This document shows, in pieces, positions 23,561-34,654 of a DNA stretch of 64,000 nt. Source of the stretch: Breviolum minutum Mf 1.05b.01 (Eukaryota; Sar; Dinophyceae; Suessiales; Symbiodiniaceae); contig DF239798.1 in assembly GCA_000507305.1 (NCBI GenBank), forward strand, positions 89,035 through 153,034, read 5' to 3'. A program made the translations under genes and the position numbers. Position 1 is the stretch's first letter, and the number at the start of each line of letters is the position of its first letter. The notes beneath the pieces are model-generated. The model searched no databases. It saw nothing but the letters and a program-made list of their open reading frames with translations, and was not told where the DNA came from.

Positions 23561-25605
23561 GGTCCACACGGTCATGAACTTCACCACTCAGACTGTTCCG
23601 GCAGGTGTGTGAGAGTTTTGATGCAGCAGCCCAAGCTGTGTGGACTGTTGCACACGAACCAGGCAGGGAGTAGTCCCGTTAAGCCGATCTTGGAAGATGG
23701 CCCATGGAATCATAAGGAAGATGTGTAGTTTTAAACATCATACTGTATAGTTAGACTAATATGATATATATGTATACATTGTAATATAACTATCTATGTA
23801 TCATAATGTATTCTATATACAGTCATAGTGTATACATTGTATATATCGATATATTATATTCGTATATGCATCTATATGAACCTGACGTTTAGCAGTTTTT
23901 CAGCCGATTCCTCAGCTGCAAGGCTAGTCCCTTAAACAAATAAGCGGATGGATTTTCAACACTCAATGAGACCTTATGCATGGCTTCCACCGGGTGGTGG
24001 CAACTCAAATATTTTTACACTCCCTGAAACTAACATAGCCCCTGAAAATAGACATTCCCAATACAAAATACATCTTCCAGCCATCAATTTTCAGGGGCCA
24101 TGTTAGTTTCAGGGAGGGTAATTTTCATCCCTACTTGAAGAAATGATCCAATTTGACTAATATTTGAAATGCATTGAAACCACCAACTAGTATGAGTCTA
24201 TTTATATGACAATTGTGGAATCAGCTCGCATTTGTTTGAGTGAATTGTACTTTCTGCTTTTATGAATTGAATTGACGTATTAATATGTGTTCTTTTTTGT
24301 CATTTGTACAATTTGTTCATACTAATTCGCAAATCCAAGTAATCAGCCAATGGAACACGAATTGATGATTTTCTATCACATAATTGATATGTACACCCTC
24401 AAATTGCGAATTCTACTGAGAATCGATACCATCAAAAAAAAATCAACACAACAACAACAACACATTTTTTTCCAGCAACAAACCACAGGAAAGCAAAAAA
24501 AAACATGTTTACATCCCATGATGATTGGCTGGAAGGATCCTATTTTTGGTTGCAAATTGGATCCCCTAATTTTCGGAGGCAAAATTCCGCCCTCGCGACC
24601 AGGCTTCGGATGATGGACGAAACCATGAGGAAAGATCCGCGGGAGGAAAGGAGGGATGAAGATCTATATAGTAGAAGAATCCGGGGAAACGTTGGGAGAG
24701 ATCACTGCTTTTCATGATATGTTAGATGTATTCAGATGTAAAGTACTGTATTTGTACTCATGATTATTTACTGGATGGTGCTAAAATTTTGTCCAACAGA
24801 GATTCTTTTTTTTGTTGCTGATGAAGACAGACTTCCCAATTTGACAAGACTGGATTTAGACAATTTTGGCCAAGACTTTTGTTTGTTTAGTGACCCGATT
24901 CTTAGAGAAGTCATATATAGAAATGTATATACATTTCATTAACATACATAGTTCCATAATACATATGTACGTACATATATATGCATGTATTCATATGTAG
25001 CTTGTACATGCATAGATTGATAAAGTTACTTATATACATAGATACATATGTGTGCGCTGATCACTGACGTTTGCACATGTCCGCCTCATCGCCAGGAACA
25101 GCTCATTTCCGGCCGTCAATGGTTTTTTCGGGGCCGGGGCGCGAGCTGCAGCGCATAGATGTCATGGAAGAGTCAGCGAACATCCCGTTTAATGCCAGTA
25201 GCACATGTGCCATACCCAATTTATGTAAGATAAAACAACTCAATCCCTCATGGAGAGCGATTTGGACTATACTACGATCGCTTTTTAGGTTGTATGTCAA
25301 TGTGGCACCCCACACCTCTTCAGATACTCATAGAAAAGCATGCAGTCAAACGGCAGCAAGAAAAGTCACCACACAGAAAAGCAACAAACATATCTTGGAT
25401 CTACCCTATCCAGCAGAATTCGCTGCAATCTGGGCAACCGGTCCCCCCCACAACGACCAGCGGTTGTTTCCTCTTCTGGAAAGTTTTTCGGGGTGAAATG
25501 TCACGAAATGTCGATGTTTTTTTGGAGAAGCCAAAAAAAATGTGGTTGGATAAAGAAAACAAGGAGCTGGCGGATAGCTGGTGGATATCTATGTATTCTA
25601 CGTGA
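23561..25605 (+). CDS. Ankyrin-containing four-exon chain
   Basis: Exons: 23561..23724, 24579..24670, 25096..25224 and 25289..25605. The first carries an ankyrin repeat (H-G-H-E-L-H-H-S-D-C-S-G-R-C-V-R-V-L, then LLHTNQAGSSPV). Donor GTAGTT leaves phase 2. The second is highly charged (MRKDPREERRDEDLY), phase 2 to 1. The third (FSGPGRELQRIDVM, SANIPFNASSTCA) ends before a strong GTAAGA in phase 1. The fourth follows gctttttag with HPTPLQILIEKHAVK, again ankyrin-like, and stays open for 105 codons to a TGA at 25603-25605. All junctions are phase-compatible. The last exon is long, so it may hold an unrecognised donor. The role is inferred only as a protein-binding scaffold. Confidence 0.55.
23990..24190. 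mobile_element. Family B MITE split by a family C MITE
   Basis: The left end gggtggtggcaactcaaat and right end gcattgaaaccaccaactag belong to family B; the two halves are separated by the 103-base insert at 24018-24120. Confidence 0.7.
24018..24120. mobile_element. Family C MITE, best copy
   Basis: The inverted ends are ctccctgaaactaacatag and catgttagtttcagggag, with inner arms cccctgaaaat / attttcagggg. Confidence 0.75.
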
Positions 25606-25961
25606 GGGGTCTTACACGAAAAGGTGCAAGTTTAGAAGCCTTTAACATCCTGCTGTTGCAGAATGTTGGGAGCGATTTCTATATAGAATGGGGCACAATC
25701 TATAGAAAAAACAACATTTTTGATTCAAAAGTTTCAAAAAGAGCTATCAAATAATTGGATTTCCTATGGAAGGATGACAACAACTCCATCTGTCCATGGT
25801 TGACCAGTGTGGAAAAAGCATCCCAACAGGCAGCCTTGGGGCAAACTATCAAAACAATACAAAATAGCCGCAGCCCGGGCTGCGGCAGGAAAAACATCCT
25901 ACAGATACTATATGGGAAGCTAAGGGTACCCCGACCCTAACCCGGTTAATATAATAAGGCC

Positions 25962-26062
25962 TTGTTTCTTGAAGGGGGGTGCCTTGAAATGGTGGGTTGG
26001 GCCCCTTAGATTCCCATGAAGAGGTGATAGTTTGAGTCGTCTGGTGATTCCGGAAAGCACAT
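25962..26062. repeat. Family H dispersed repeat
   Basis: It shares ggttgggccccttagattcc with 9426-9500. Confidence 0.5.
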
Positions 26063-27088
26063 CTTGGTGTTTGGCAGCTTTTTGGTTGAGTCTTGATGCA
26101 GCTGTCCCGTGCTGGTAGATAAAATTGGGTCCAAAGCCTCAAAGGAAGATGACCTCAAAAGCGTGATTTTGTCAATATTTTGATTACATCATTTGTTCAG
26201 CTTATATATCTTTAGAAAATATGCACCCACTGAAAAAACTCATTGTTGTGCAATAGTTTGTGAACAACCCAAAAATGTGAGAGGCATTTTCCCACCAAAA
26301 TGGAGAGCTATTTGGCTGGAATCCATAAGATAAGTATGTTTGAGGCCATGAGTTGTTCAAAATGAATTTATCTCGAGGTAAGTTGAAATGCATTGAACAT
26401 GATGTTTCTATATATATATATATATCATATACATATATCATACATGTAGATATATTGATAGTACAAGGGGCATTCGGAGTTGCATCATTTCTCAAAAGGA
26501 TAGCTCTCTATAGGTCACCTTCGTAGAAGTTAGAGGCTTTGCTTGGCCATGACGTGCCCGTTTCACCCAAAAAACACCTGACATTGGTTCCAAAGTTGGA
26601 ATTTTGAAAGTCAAGGTTAGTATAACCACAACCTTTTTAGAACGATATATATATATATATATATACATATACCTGGAACCTGTTTGTTCCTTTGTTCTGG
26701 GGCAAAAAAACCCTCCAAAAGGAGACCCAAACTCCAAACAACATAAGGGATGTTTTTTTTGGTTCCAGGGATCACAACACATGATATATAGGATACTATG
26801 ATGAAGATATATGTATAAGATTTTTGAAAAAAATGACAGCTTTTGCTCCAAGCTTCCATTTGGGCAAGATGTTTTTTTTTTTCCGAAAAAGCAAAGGTGG
26901 GCAAACCCGAGGGCTTTGACGATAAATTTGCGGACTTCCGTCTTTTTTTTTGATATGTTTTTCTTTGCCGCCAATCAGTTTACCAAATCGGAATAGCGAG
27001 GACCCGAATCTTATTGCAGGGACCCGATGCATCGACGCATCCCAGACTTTCATCCCCATGATAGTACAGTTTGTAACACTTTAACCTA

Positions 27089-27196
27089 TATGGATGTTTC
27101 CGAAAATAGTGGTACCCCCAAATCATCCATTTTCATAGGGTATTCCATTATAAACCATCCATTTTGGGGTGTTTCCCTATTTTTGGAAACACCATA
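27089..27196. mobile_element. Family E MITE
   Basis: The ends tatggatgtttccgaaaata and tatttttggaaacaccata are inverted. Confidence 0.72.
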
Positions 27197-27370
27197 TAAC
27201 TTCAAAAAGGCATGGCCCTTCAAGTGCCTGAAACAGAAATTTTTGGAGCTGAATTGATCACTCATTTGCACCTGAACCAGGCCAGCAGATTCTTGAGGGT
27301 CATTATCGTGTCTCATAGTGGCAACCCAAGTAGCTGTGCCAACGAAAATGAGTGGCGTTACAAGATACTA

Positions 27371-27464
27371 TACCCTCCAGGAAACTAACATATCCTCCAA
27401 AAATGGCATTTTGAAGATGATTTTCCTTTTCCCAAGGTGAGATATGTTAATCCCCTGGAGGGTA
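27371..27464. mobile_element. Family D MITE
   Basis: The ends taccctccaggaaactaac and gttaatcccctggagggta are inverted; nearly the same interior as 15151. Confidence 0.75.
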
Positions 27465-27525
27465 AATTTCTTCACTGGGATGCCGTAGTATTTGGTCAAC
27501 ACCTTATCATCCATCTTCATTCCAG

Positions 27526-28316
27526 ACGTTTGCACCAATGTCTGGACGAATCCGAAAGCGACTGGATCTGTTTGGTCAAAGATTAGGAGAGCTTTCTTTT
27601 TGGCATCCGGATGCTTCTACCCCATTTCTTTCATGGAAAACCACCAGGACCAAACTCAAGAAGGTACTCTTTTGGAAGATTGGGCCCTGTCTCTGGTTGA
27701 TTGTTTTACTATGTTTTGATATGTTTGGAGTTCGTTGTGTGACTTGAAGATGCTTGGGTTCATTTCATATGGCGATGCAGAATAAGATACTGGATTTGTT
27801 CTTCAAATCAAGAGCTGGAGGAAGAAATGGTCGGTCGTAGAAGCCAGGAGGAATCAAAGCAATCTTCTGGTGCTTGCTGATATTAAAGCTTACCACACTG
27901 CCTAAGACGGTCCATCCTCATCATTCGAGGCAGGCCTTACCAGAAATGTTCTGATGCCTCTAGGTTGAAAAGACATGACTCAGCAGACATCTTCAAGATT
28001 TGCTCGTTTTTTTTCTTGTGATCTCTAATCCGGAGTGATGGTTAGTAGCAATGACCTGATAAATCTCCATATATCCAAAAAAGGAACCTGAAAGATAGGG
28101 ACCTTATGGGGTGATTGCAGGTGATAAATCTCCATATATCCAAAAAAGGAACCTGAAAGATAGGGACCTTATGGGGTGATTGCAGGAAAAGTTTCGAAAA
28201 AAAGGCGTATTTTTTTTATAGTTTTCAGGAAGGGGTTGGAGTTGGAGCTCATGAAGAAACTCGGTTTTGAGAGACAACATCCAACATTTTGGAGCCTCAA
28301 GGACCCCCAAAATTAG
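27526..28316 (+). CDS. Three-exon chain with stop, unidentified basic protein
   Basis: Exons: 27526..27663, 27781..27836 and 28229..28316. The first follows catcttcattccag, runs 46 codons in phase 0 and is strongly basic (GRIRKRLDLFGQRL, WKTTRTKLKK) to GTACTC. The second starts in phase 0 (NKILDLFFKSRAGG) and ends in phase 2 before GTAGAA. The third follows ttttatagttttcag, starts in phase 2, reads LELELMKKLGFERQ and HPTFWSLKDPQN, and ends at TAG (28314-28316). Short introns (117 and 392 bases), matching phases and unambiguous frames make this one of the best-supported models here. The intron before the third exon holds a perfect 65-bp tandem duplication. Confidence 0.62.
28057..28186. repeat. 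Perfect 65-bp tandem duplication
   Basis: Two identical 65-base units (28057-28121, 28122-28186) lie end to end in an intron. Each ends ggggtgattgcagg, which resembles a 3' splice site. Confidence 0.88.
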
Positions 28317-28419
28317 GTACAATACTATTCAATCATGCACATAAAACACAAGGTTTCATTTGAATGGATTTTTTCATGGTCCATTTTTTCCTGTGATTGA
28401 CGGTGATATGAATGGATAG

Positions 28420-28559
28420 GCATGGCTCTCCTGTTGAGACAACCTCCTTTGAGGAAGGATTTGGCAGACAGGCTCCAGTTGATAGAGAATTTTGCCGCGC
28501 AGCATGCCATGATTCGTTCTCCTCGGAAGAGTTCCAGCAAATTCGTTTACCAGAAATTT
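28420..28559 (+). CDS. Possible first exon of a new gene
   Basis: The frame opens with ATG at 28422 (MALLLRQPPLRKD, LADRLQLIENFAAQ) and runs 46 codons to a GTAGGA donor at 28560. It lies about 105 bases after the stop of the preceding chain. An AG sits just two bases before the ATG, as expected for a spliced-leader acceptor in a dinoflagellate. It could instead be an internal exon (phase 1 start). Confidence 0.5.
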
Positions 28560-28799
28560 GTAGGATAGCCTTTTTGAAAGTGGAACCGGCAGGTGGAAAT
28601 GCGGAATTATATATAGTACAACAATGATATGGAACCATATGGAACCCGAAAATGAAATCCCTGTGAAAGATTCTTAAAGATATGATAAGTGCGAACTGCT
28701 TCAGGATATCTTCCCATCATCAATTGGATCACTTTGGATCTCCTAACTAGAAGCCCTTAACAAAAAAAAGATCCAGATGAAACAAACTTTCGCTCACAG

Positions 28800-28993
28800 A
28801 AAAAAAAGTTGAAGAAATCCACCACAAGTTGATGTCCTCGCTCAACGTCCCTAACGTTCGGAGATTTTTCTTCAATTTGACGGGGCTTCGGCTGCAGACT
28901 CTAAGAACCGAAGAGCCGAAGAATCTGGTTCCGCTGTGCCATGAATTTCCTGTGCAAAGATGCAACACCCCTGAACGTGATTCACTGCTGTGA
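28800..28993 (+). CDS. Unidentified exon
   Basis: After acceptor cgctcacag and an A run the frame stays open for about 63 codons with a leucine-spaced segment (VRRFFFNLTGLRL, TEEPKNLVPLCHEF) to TGA at 28991-28993. A GT at 28977 could be a donor instead. The leucine spacing is vaguely LRR-like but too short to call. Confidence 0.48.
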
Positions 28994-29336
28994 AAGCTGC
29001 AGGTTTGAAGTTATCCTCAAAAGGATTCGTGTCAGTACATATATGAAAATACTGTAATATATATATATGTATACGTATTTATGTATATGTGTATATATGC
29101 ACTGTAGATATGTATATATGTATATATGTATATATGTACGTTTGTACATATGTATGATTATATAATATTCAAGGGACAATTGGGTGTACCACCAGCAGTG
29201 TAGCCATGGTATTTATTGTGTTCTGGAGATTCTTGGGGATCATAACCCATAAATACCCACTGTTAAGGCTTATATAGGGATTCCCGGAGGGTTGCGTTGG
29301 TAGGGGTACATCCAACTATCCCCTGAGATATGATAT

Positions 29337-29527
29337 ATGTATATTATGTATTATGTATATTATGTATATTATGTATATTATGTATACTATGTATATTATG
29401 TATATTATGTATATTATGTATATTATGTATATTATGTATATTATGTATATTATGTATATTATGTATATTATGTATATTATGTATATTATGTATATTATGT
29501 ATATTATGTATATTATGTATATTATGT
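29337..29527. repeat. TATTATGTA microsatellite
   Basis: About 21 copies of a 9-base unit. The unit length is a multiple of three, so several frames stay open on both strands and produce false ORFs of repeating tripeptides. Confidence 0.92.
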
Positions 29528-29673
29528 TCATCGCCCGTTTTGAAGCCAATAAGACTCCAGATTGTCCAAGGTTGGTTCAGTTTGCTTGCTATTTCAACTG
29601 TGACCAGTGAACTCATGAGACCGGTGGCTTTTAATTTCGAGGTTCTAGAATGATTTTTACTATACCACCTGGA

Positions 29674-29773
29674 AAGTAGATGGGTGGCTAGCCACTCCCA
29701 CGTATTGGTGAATCATGACCCCTAAAACAAATCGCCACCGAACTTGGGAGTGGCGTGGCTAACCATCTACTTT
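29674..29773. mobile_element. Inverted-repeat element
   Basis: The arms aagtagatgggtggctagcc and ggctaaccatctactt extend inward to actccca / tgggagt. Single copy here. Confidence 0.65.
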
Positions 29774-29973
29774 ACTACACCTGTAGGACATTCTATGACC
29801 CCCTCCAATTTTCATGATTTAACTTTTGGTTACGCCTCGACCAAGTGGATATTGCAAGTGTTGAAGCCTTTGAAGTGGATGGCTGAACTGGACGATGCTA
29901 AGAGGTGATTGGTCAACATATATGGCCCGATGGTGGGCTTCGAAAAGGTTAATTAGTACAGGTGTTTTCCTAT

Positions 29974-30062
29974 GGTGGGGATAAACTCATCAACCTTATA
30001 GTAGGGGTTTATATACCCATTATATGGATTCCCTATTAATGGTGGGATGAGTTTATCCCCAA
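29974..30062. mobile_element. Inverted-repeat element
   Basis: The arms ggtggggataaactcatc and gatgagtttatcccc flank about 55 bases. Single copy here. Confidence 0.6.
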
Positions 30063-30292
30063 TATAAGGAGTTTAGACCTTGGCACATATCATACTTTTA
30101 CCTTATCATATTTTGACATGACTGGATCTGTAGGGTCTTTTGCACTGCCTTTGAAGCAGACCTGGGCAAAAACAGCCACAAAAAGAAGCCCAGTTTTGCG
30201 AAGGGTTTCTGGGAACCTTTTAACAGAACAACCATTTGGGGGAAATCGCTTCAGGTTGGTCTCGTTCGTGTAGTTAAGGCAACCCCTTGAAG

Positions 30293-30944
30293 TTTCCTCG
30301 TTTTTACTGTTTCTGGCGGTGAAACGCTTCGTTCAAGAACGGGGACGGATGGCCTGGAGCAAGTTGGCCACTTTTTTAAGGAGTCATGGAAGTGGAACAT
30401 CACCCTAACTGAAAGGAACATATATTGGAGGGACCATGATTATGGAAGGAAGGGTAGCAAACACCTGGATACCTATTAACAAAAACACCTGGAATAACTG
30501 GTATCCTATACAATAGTTATCCTTAAGGACAGGTATCCTTTTAAGCTTACTTATATAGGTATCCTTAGCAAACAACCTATCACACGCAGGATACCTATGA
30601 TCCTAAGGATACACTGGAATAACTGCTTAGTTAAGTTGAATGTAGAATCCTATGCAGTATTTAGAACTTGCTCCAGCTCTTTTGCGCTTGTCGGGCGGAT
30701 TCCTCTAGCGAATTCACCTACCTGGCGATTTAGCCGTGGATCCTTTCAAGTTATTGATGAGGAATGAGAGAACAAACAGGGGTTGTTGAACAGAGGTAAA
30801 AAATGGTGTTTCCCCCCCCCCCCGAAAAAGGCCGGAAGTTTTATAGTCTCAGAAGATTGGACTAACATGATCTTGTTTGAAAGTTCTGGACTCTTAAGAA
30901 GGGAAGGACTTGTCCTGAACACTCGTTTTCTGAAGCAAATCTGA
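30293..30944 (+). CDS. Two-exon chain, unidentified
   Basis: Exons: 30293..30453 and 30853..30944. The first reads FTVSGGETLRSRTG, EQVGHFFKESWKW and IYWRDHDYGRK and ends in phase 1 before GTAGCA; its acceptor is weak. The second follows tatagtctcag in phase 1, reads DWTNMILFESSGLL and REGLVLNTRFLKQI, and meets TGA at 30942-30944. The minus strand over 30746-31030 is also open; the + reading is preferred for its splice signals and uniform direction. Confidence 0.42.
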
Positions 30945-31903
30945 ACATCAGCCGGCAAAATGGGGAAATATTTCAAGAGATGTGCCGCTATTTCACCCTG
31001 AGCAATGTTCACCAATTCGAGCAAAGACACACATTTATTGTTTTTTTTTTTTTTATGTTGATTTCACTATGCCCTGGCATAGTCCATTCCATCATGGTCA
31101 TCGTTGATTGTTTGCTTTGTTGATTCAAGTTGCATCCAGTTTCCTCCGAGAATGCCAGAAACTCCACAGCCCTAAAGTTGTTTTCCCTTTTAAAGGACTC
31201 CATTTGGTACAGCTGATCTTCCTGCCCAGGTGGCCACCCTTGCAACTATCAGCTGTTGGTGGAACTTCAACATATAAAACATGTCCGTTTTTTCGGGTAA
31301 ACGTTTGTTTGCGACCGTTGCGGTTCCAAAAAAAGGTAGGGATTGACTGCTCGAATTTTCCCAAATTAACGTTTCAAATGAAGCGTGATGGATGTACTCT
31401 ATTTATCGATATCATTCTAGCTATCCAAATATCGAATTATCTATTTGTTTATATACCCGAATATCATATTGCTATGGGGGGAACGACACCTATGGAGAAA
31501 TTGGGATGACATACTTCTCGATCCTTCATGAGCAGCTATTTAAAGCTCCAGAATCCGTCAAATTTATGCCATGGATATTACTTTTTTATTTGTACTGGTA
31601 CCATTGTATATACATATGTGCAGTAATGTGTTTATATCACGGATATATGGTTTCATTTGTATGATTTTTTAGTTTACACAGATACACCCAAACTATAATT
31701 GCTTCGATGCACTTCAAGTCCGAACTGAGAAAGATTATTGCAGATTTCTCTTGCAACTCAAAACACCATCCCAAAGCATCAACAAAAAAAGGTCAACCGT
31801 CAACCCCCTTGTGAATATCTCCTGGAGCAACAAGGTCACAAGACAAGTTCCTCCTAAATCCTCCAATTAAAGAAAACAAGATCCACTTCGCCACATGGTG
31901 CAG

Positions 31904-32883
31904 ACCCAACATGTCTCGGTCATGAGACAGAGATCGGGAAAGGGCTGACGCCGAAGGGCGCAGGTCTGCCGTCCATTCAGCCAAGAAAAACGGAAAGAAA
32001 AGATCGAGAGACACGTGACAGGTGGCTGAAAAGAGATCCTTTGGAAAAATAGATGTTTTGCTTTTATCTCCGCAACGCGGAATGTTTAAGAGGGAGTTCA
32101 CGTTTTTCGGGACCTCAAAATGATCTGGCATGTAGGATTACTCGTCTACTCACGGTTTTTGGGTACTTGATGATGTACATGAAGGTATCTAGTATCTACT
32201 AGGTTACCCCTAGCAGGTGAGCGGGCTAAGGAATTCCTGCATGGATTCTGTCTATGATTTGCTTGCATTTGCTTGCAAAAAAGGGGGAACATCTACGCAG
32301 ATTCTGAAAATGTCGGTCCAAGATTGCTGGGAGGCTAAATTTTGATGTTGGATTCCATGGTTATGTCGTTGATGTCGTTGGAACACCAAGGTTTACACCC
32401 TGTGAAATTGGAGGGAAAGGGAACTCCCAATGAGTCATGAAATGTCCTTCACGATGCCGCCCACTGAAAAAGGTTTCTTCCCCGCAAAAAAAAAACAGTG
32501 CGAAATGTGCCATGTACCTTCTGGCTGGCGTTTTTTTTAAACTTGGTCCCTGATTTTTGTTGCTTGTACTTGGATCACGACTTGAGCTTATGCTATTAGC
32601 AGATCTGAGGTTGGCTGAATATGCCAATATGCATACATATAATATAGCTCATATATATATATATAGTTACATTAGTTATAGTTTAATATGCAACGAAACT
32701 TAGTCGTGGTTGTATTGCAATCGTGATTAAATGAAAAGTCCACTTCCCAAGAGATCATCCAAGTTTGGCCAATTTTCAAATTCCTTGTCTTGGTTCAGAA
32801 GACATCTCGGCTCAGACATCTCGTGTGAGGATTGTATTGCAATCACATCTCACGTATTTGCAATGCCGAAGCTCTTCGTGCCC
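31904..32883 (+). CDS. Two-exon chain, unidentified
   Basis: Exons: 31904..32021 and 32799..32883. The first is polar and basic (CLGHETEIGKGLTP, PRKTERKDRETRD), between catggtgcag and CAG|GTGGCT, phase 1 to 2. The second follows gtcttggttcag in phase 2, reads GSDISCEDCIAITS and FAMPKLFVP, and ends at a consensus GTGAGT in phase 0. The four cysteine or histidine residues do not form a recognisable zinc motif. Confidence 0.57.
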
Positions 32884-33292
32884 GTGAGTTTCTTGTTTTT
32901 TTTTAAAATTTCACAGTTTCACATGATGTGATGTGAAGGGGTGTCACTGGTTGGTGACTACTTTTGCTGGTTTTTAATATCTTGAAAAGCCTGTTTGAAA
33001 GCGAGGATCATCAGTACGGATCTGCTTTTTGAAATCTACCTAAGCGCCAGTGAAATTGGCAGAAGTATATAGTTTATTGGGCTTGGCATATCAGTTTTTT
33101 TTTGTTGATGAGAAGTGTCTTGCGATAGCACCCTCTTAGTGAACCATTGCTCCGGAGGCAATCTCTCGTTACAAACGTCAGCTGTATTTAGATTTCCAAG
33201 GAAGGGCGCGTGGGGGAGTTTTTACCTGCGTCAAACTTAATCCTAAAGGTCCTAGGGTTTTATATTGATAAATTTCTATTAATTTCTTACAG

Positions 33293-33455
33293 GCTACATG
33301 TCGTTTCACTTGGATTCGGTGATGTTGCCATCCGATTTCCGGAGAACTTTTCAAAACCTCGCTGGGTTTTTCAGCTTAAAATGGGCAGTTACTTGTCTTT
33401 ACTGCGCAATATGAACATAGATTTACCGCATCCCATGCGGAATTCTTCAGCGTAG
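33293..33455 (+). CDS. Unidentified exon
   Basis: A strong acceptor (attaatttcttacag) opens a frame reading VSLGFGDVAIRFPENF and PRWVFQLKMGSYL, open to TAG at 33453. A donor may lie inside (GTTTTT after PRW). It starts in phase 2. Confidence 0.48.
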
Positions 33456-33483
33456 AATTTGGGTGGTTTGGAATTTCACAAAC

Positions 33484-33596
33484 TATACCCTCTGAAAACC
33501 AACATGGTAATGGAAAACATCCACCAATCGAAGATGTATTTCTTTTTGAACATGGCGGGATTTTCTGTTGCCATGTTATTTTGCGGGAGTTTTTTC
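33484..33596. mobile_element. Family J MITE
   Basis: It shares accctctgaaaaccaacatg, ccaatcgaagatgtatttc and gccatgtta with copies at 51856 and 62116. Confidence 0.62.
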
Positions 33597-33663
33597 CCCC
33601 CTGAGTTTTCTTAATAAAGATCGTAACAAAGCTGGTAGCTGTGATATCCAAAGCCATTTTCAG

Positions 33664-33774
33664 GTGAATCCAACCTACCTACCCCACACCAATGTACGCC
33701 CCTCAGATAGGGGTCACCATTATGACCTTGATCTTCCGAAGAAAGCTTGGATAAGTTTCACTTTTTCAAAATAG
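33664..33774 (+). CDS. Possible last exon
   Basis: Acceptor aagccattttcag is followed by a phase 0 frame VNPTYLPHTNVRPSD and HHYDLDLPKKAW, ending at TAG. A GT donor is lacking, so this is a terminal exon or the donor is non-canonical. Confidence 0.45.
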   Translation: MNPTYLPHTNVRPSDRGHHYDLDLPKKAWISFTFSK

Positions 33775-33926
33775 TAACTTCATCCACGAGACACTTTAAA
33801 GCAAGATATCATTTTTTTCATTTCGGCGTAATATACAGAAAATAGGCAGGGTTCTTCAATTTCAGAATTATGAGTCTCATGTGTACAACGACATACACAA
33901 TCTTTTCCGTTCATAAATGCTGCAAG

Positions 33927-34105
33927 ATAATCCAGCGACAGGCTATGTTGATGAACAGATGGGTGTCCTCAAAGAGGACAGCTACGGGCCTGAAACGTTA
34001 CCGGGGAATGGCTGAAGGTTCTTCGGCTGGGAATTTTGGAATTTTGGTCCCGAATTTCGAGCGTGAGGAGTTTTTGGCGTTGAGTTTGCCAATTTCTCCC
34101 ACAAT
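33927..34105 (+). CDS. Unidentified exon
   Basis: A frame of 59 codons is open between tgctgcaag and a GTACAG donor (QRQAMLMNRWVSSK, RYRGMAEGSSAGN, NFEREEFLALSLP), phase 0 to 2. The first part is also open in a second frame (GYVDEQMGVLKED), so the frame is not certain. Confidence 0.45.
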
Positions 34106-34242
34106 GTACAGGTTTTTCTTTGCATGCTTTGGGTGAGTTTCTTACGAGATTTCTCTTCACCATCAACGCTATAGCAGAAGTTTGGTGGGTCCTCTACGGT
34201 GCATCTTTCTCAACACCTGTTTTCTGTTGACATCAAATTTGT

Positions 34243-34446
34243 GTGGTATCTTTTCTTGATGCTTATGTCAACCTATGTCGTACCATGTGGTCTTTTATGT
34301 CTCTGGATATGTTTTTGTTTTGGCATGGCTCCAATGTTGAGGCGAAACTAACGTGTCTGAATAAAACTGAACATTTGCCAAGTCAACTGGAAGAATCACG
34401 CCGATGCACAGTCAATCCACATGAAAAAGAATCAGAACACATTTGA
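34243..34446 (+). CDS. Unidentified exon (boundaries uncertain)
   Basis: The ORF contains a convincing stretch (FLFWHGSNVEAKL, NKTEHLPSQLEESRR) and ends at TGA. The intervals outside 34297-34416 may be intronic. No clear acceptor was located. Confidence 0.4.
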   Translation: MVSFLDAYVNLCRTMWSFMSLDMFLFWHGSNVEAKLTCLNKTEHLPSQLEESRRCTVNPHEKESEHI

Positions 34447-34495
34447 AGCTGCGGTTTCTTCTCCCAAAAGTTTTTTGTTATATGGTTCTCTTGTT

Positions 34496-34605
34496 ATATG
34501 GGTGTTTCCAAAAATAGGGGAAACCCAAAATGGATGGTTTGTAATGGAAAACCCTATTAAAATGGATGCTTTGGGGGTACCACTATTTTCGGAAACATCC
34601 ATATA
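34496..34605. mobile_element. Family E MITE
   Basis: The ends tatatgggtgtttcc and ggaaacatccatata are inverted; the interior is in reverse orientation relative to 9936. Confidence 0.72.
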
Positions 34606-34654
34606 TGGTTCTTGGATTTTTTTGGAGTTGGCAATCTCTTTGGAGATTTTCAAG

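Larger units (their letters stand above)
25606..27525. other. Intergenic or intronic stretch
   Basis: No confident exon here. It holds the family H copy, TA microsatellites (26410, 26645), a family E copy and a family D copy. A weak + frame at 25797-25925 and a 160-residue minus ORF (26492-26974) were not accepted. Confidence 0.4.

Noticed and set aside
26492-26974. 160-residue minus-strand ORF
   Set aside because: Includes a TA run encoding Ile/Tyr repeats and has skewed composition; the strand disagrees with all supported exons.
29316-29653. Overlapping ORFs of repeating tripeptides on both strands
   Set aside because: Produced by the 9-base TATTATGTA microsatellite; no splice or start context.
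30746-31030. Minus-strand ORF of 94 residues
   Set aside because: Protein-like in part, but it contains a C run translated as glycines and lacks splice context; the + exon at 30853 is preferred.
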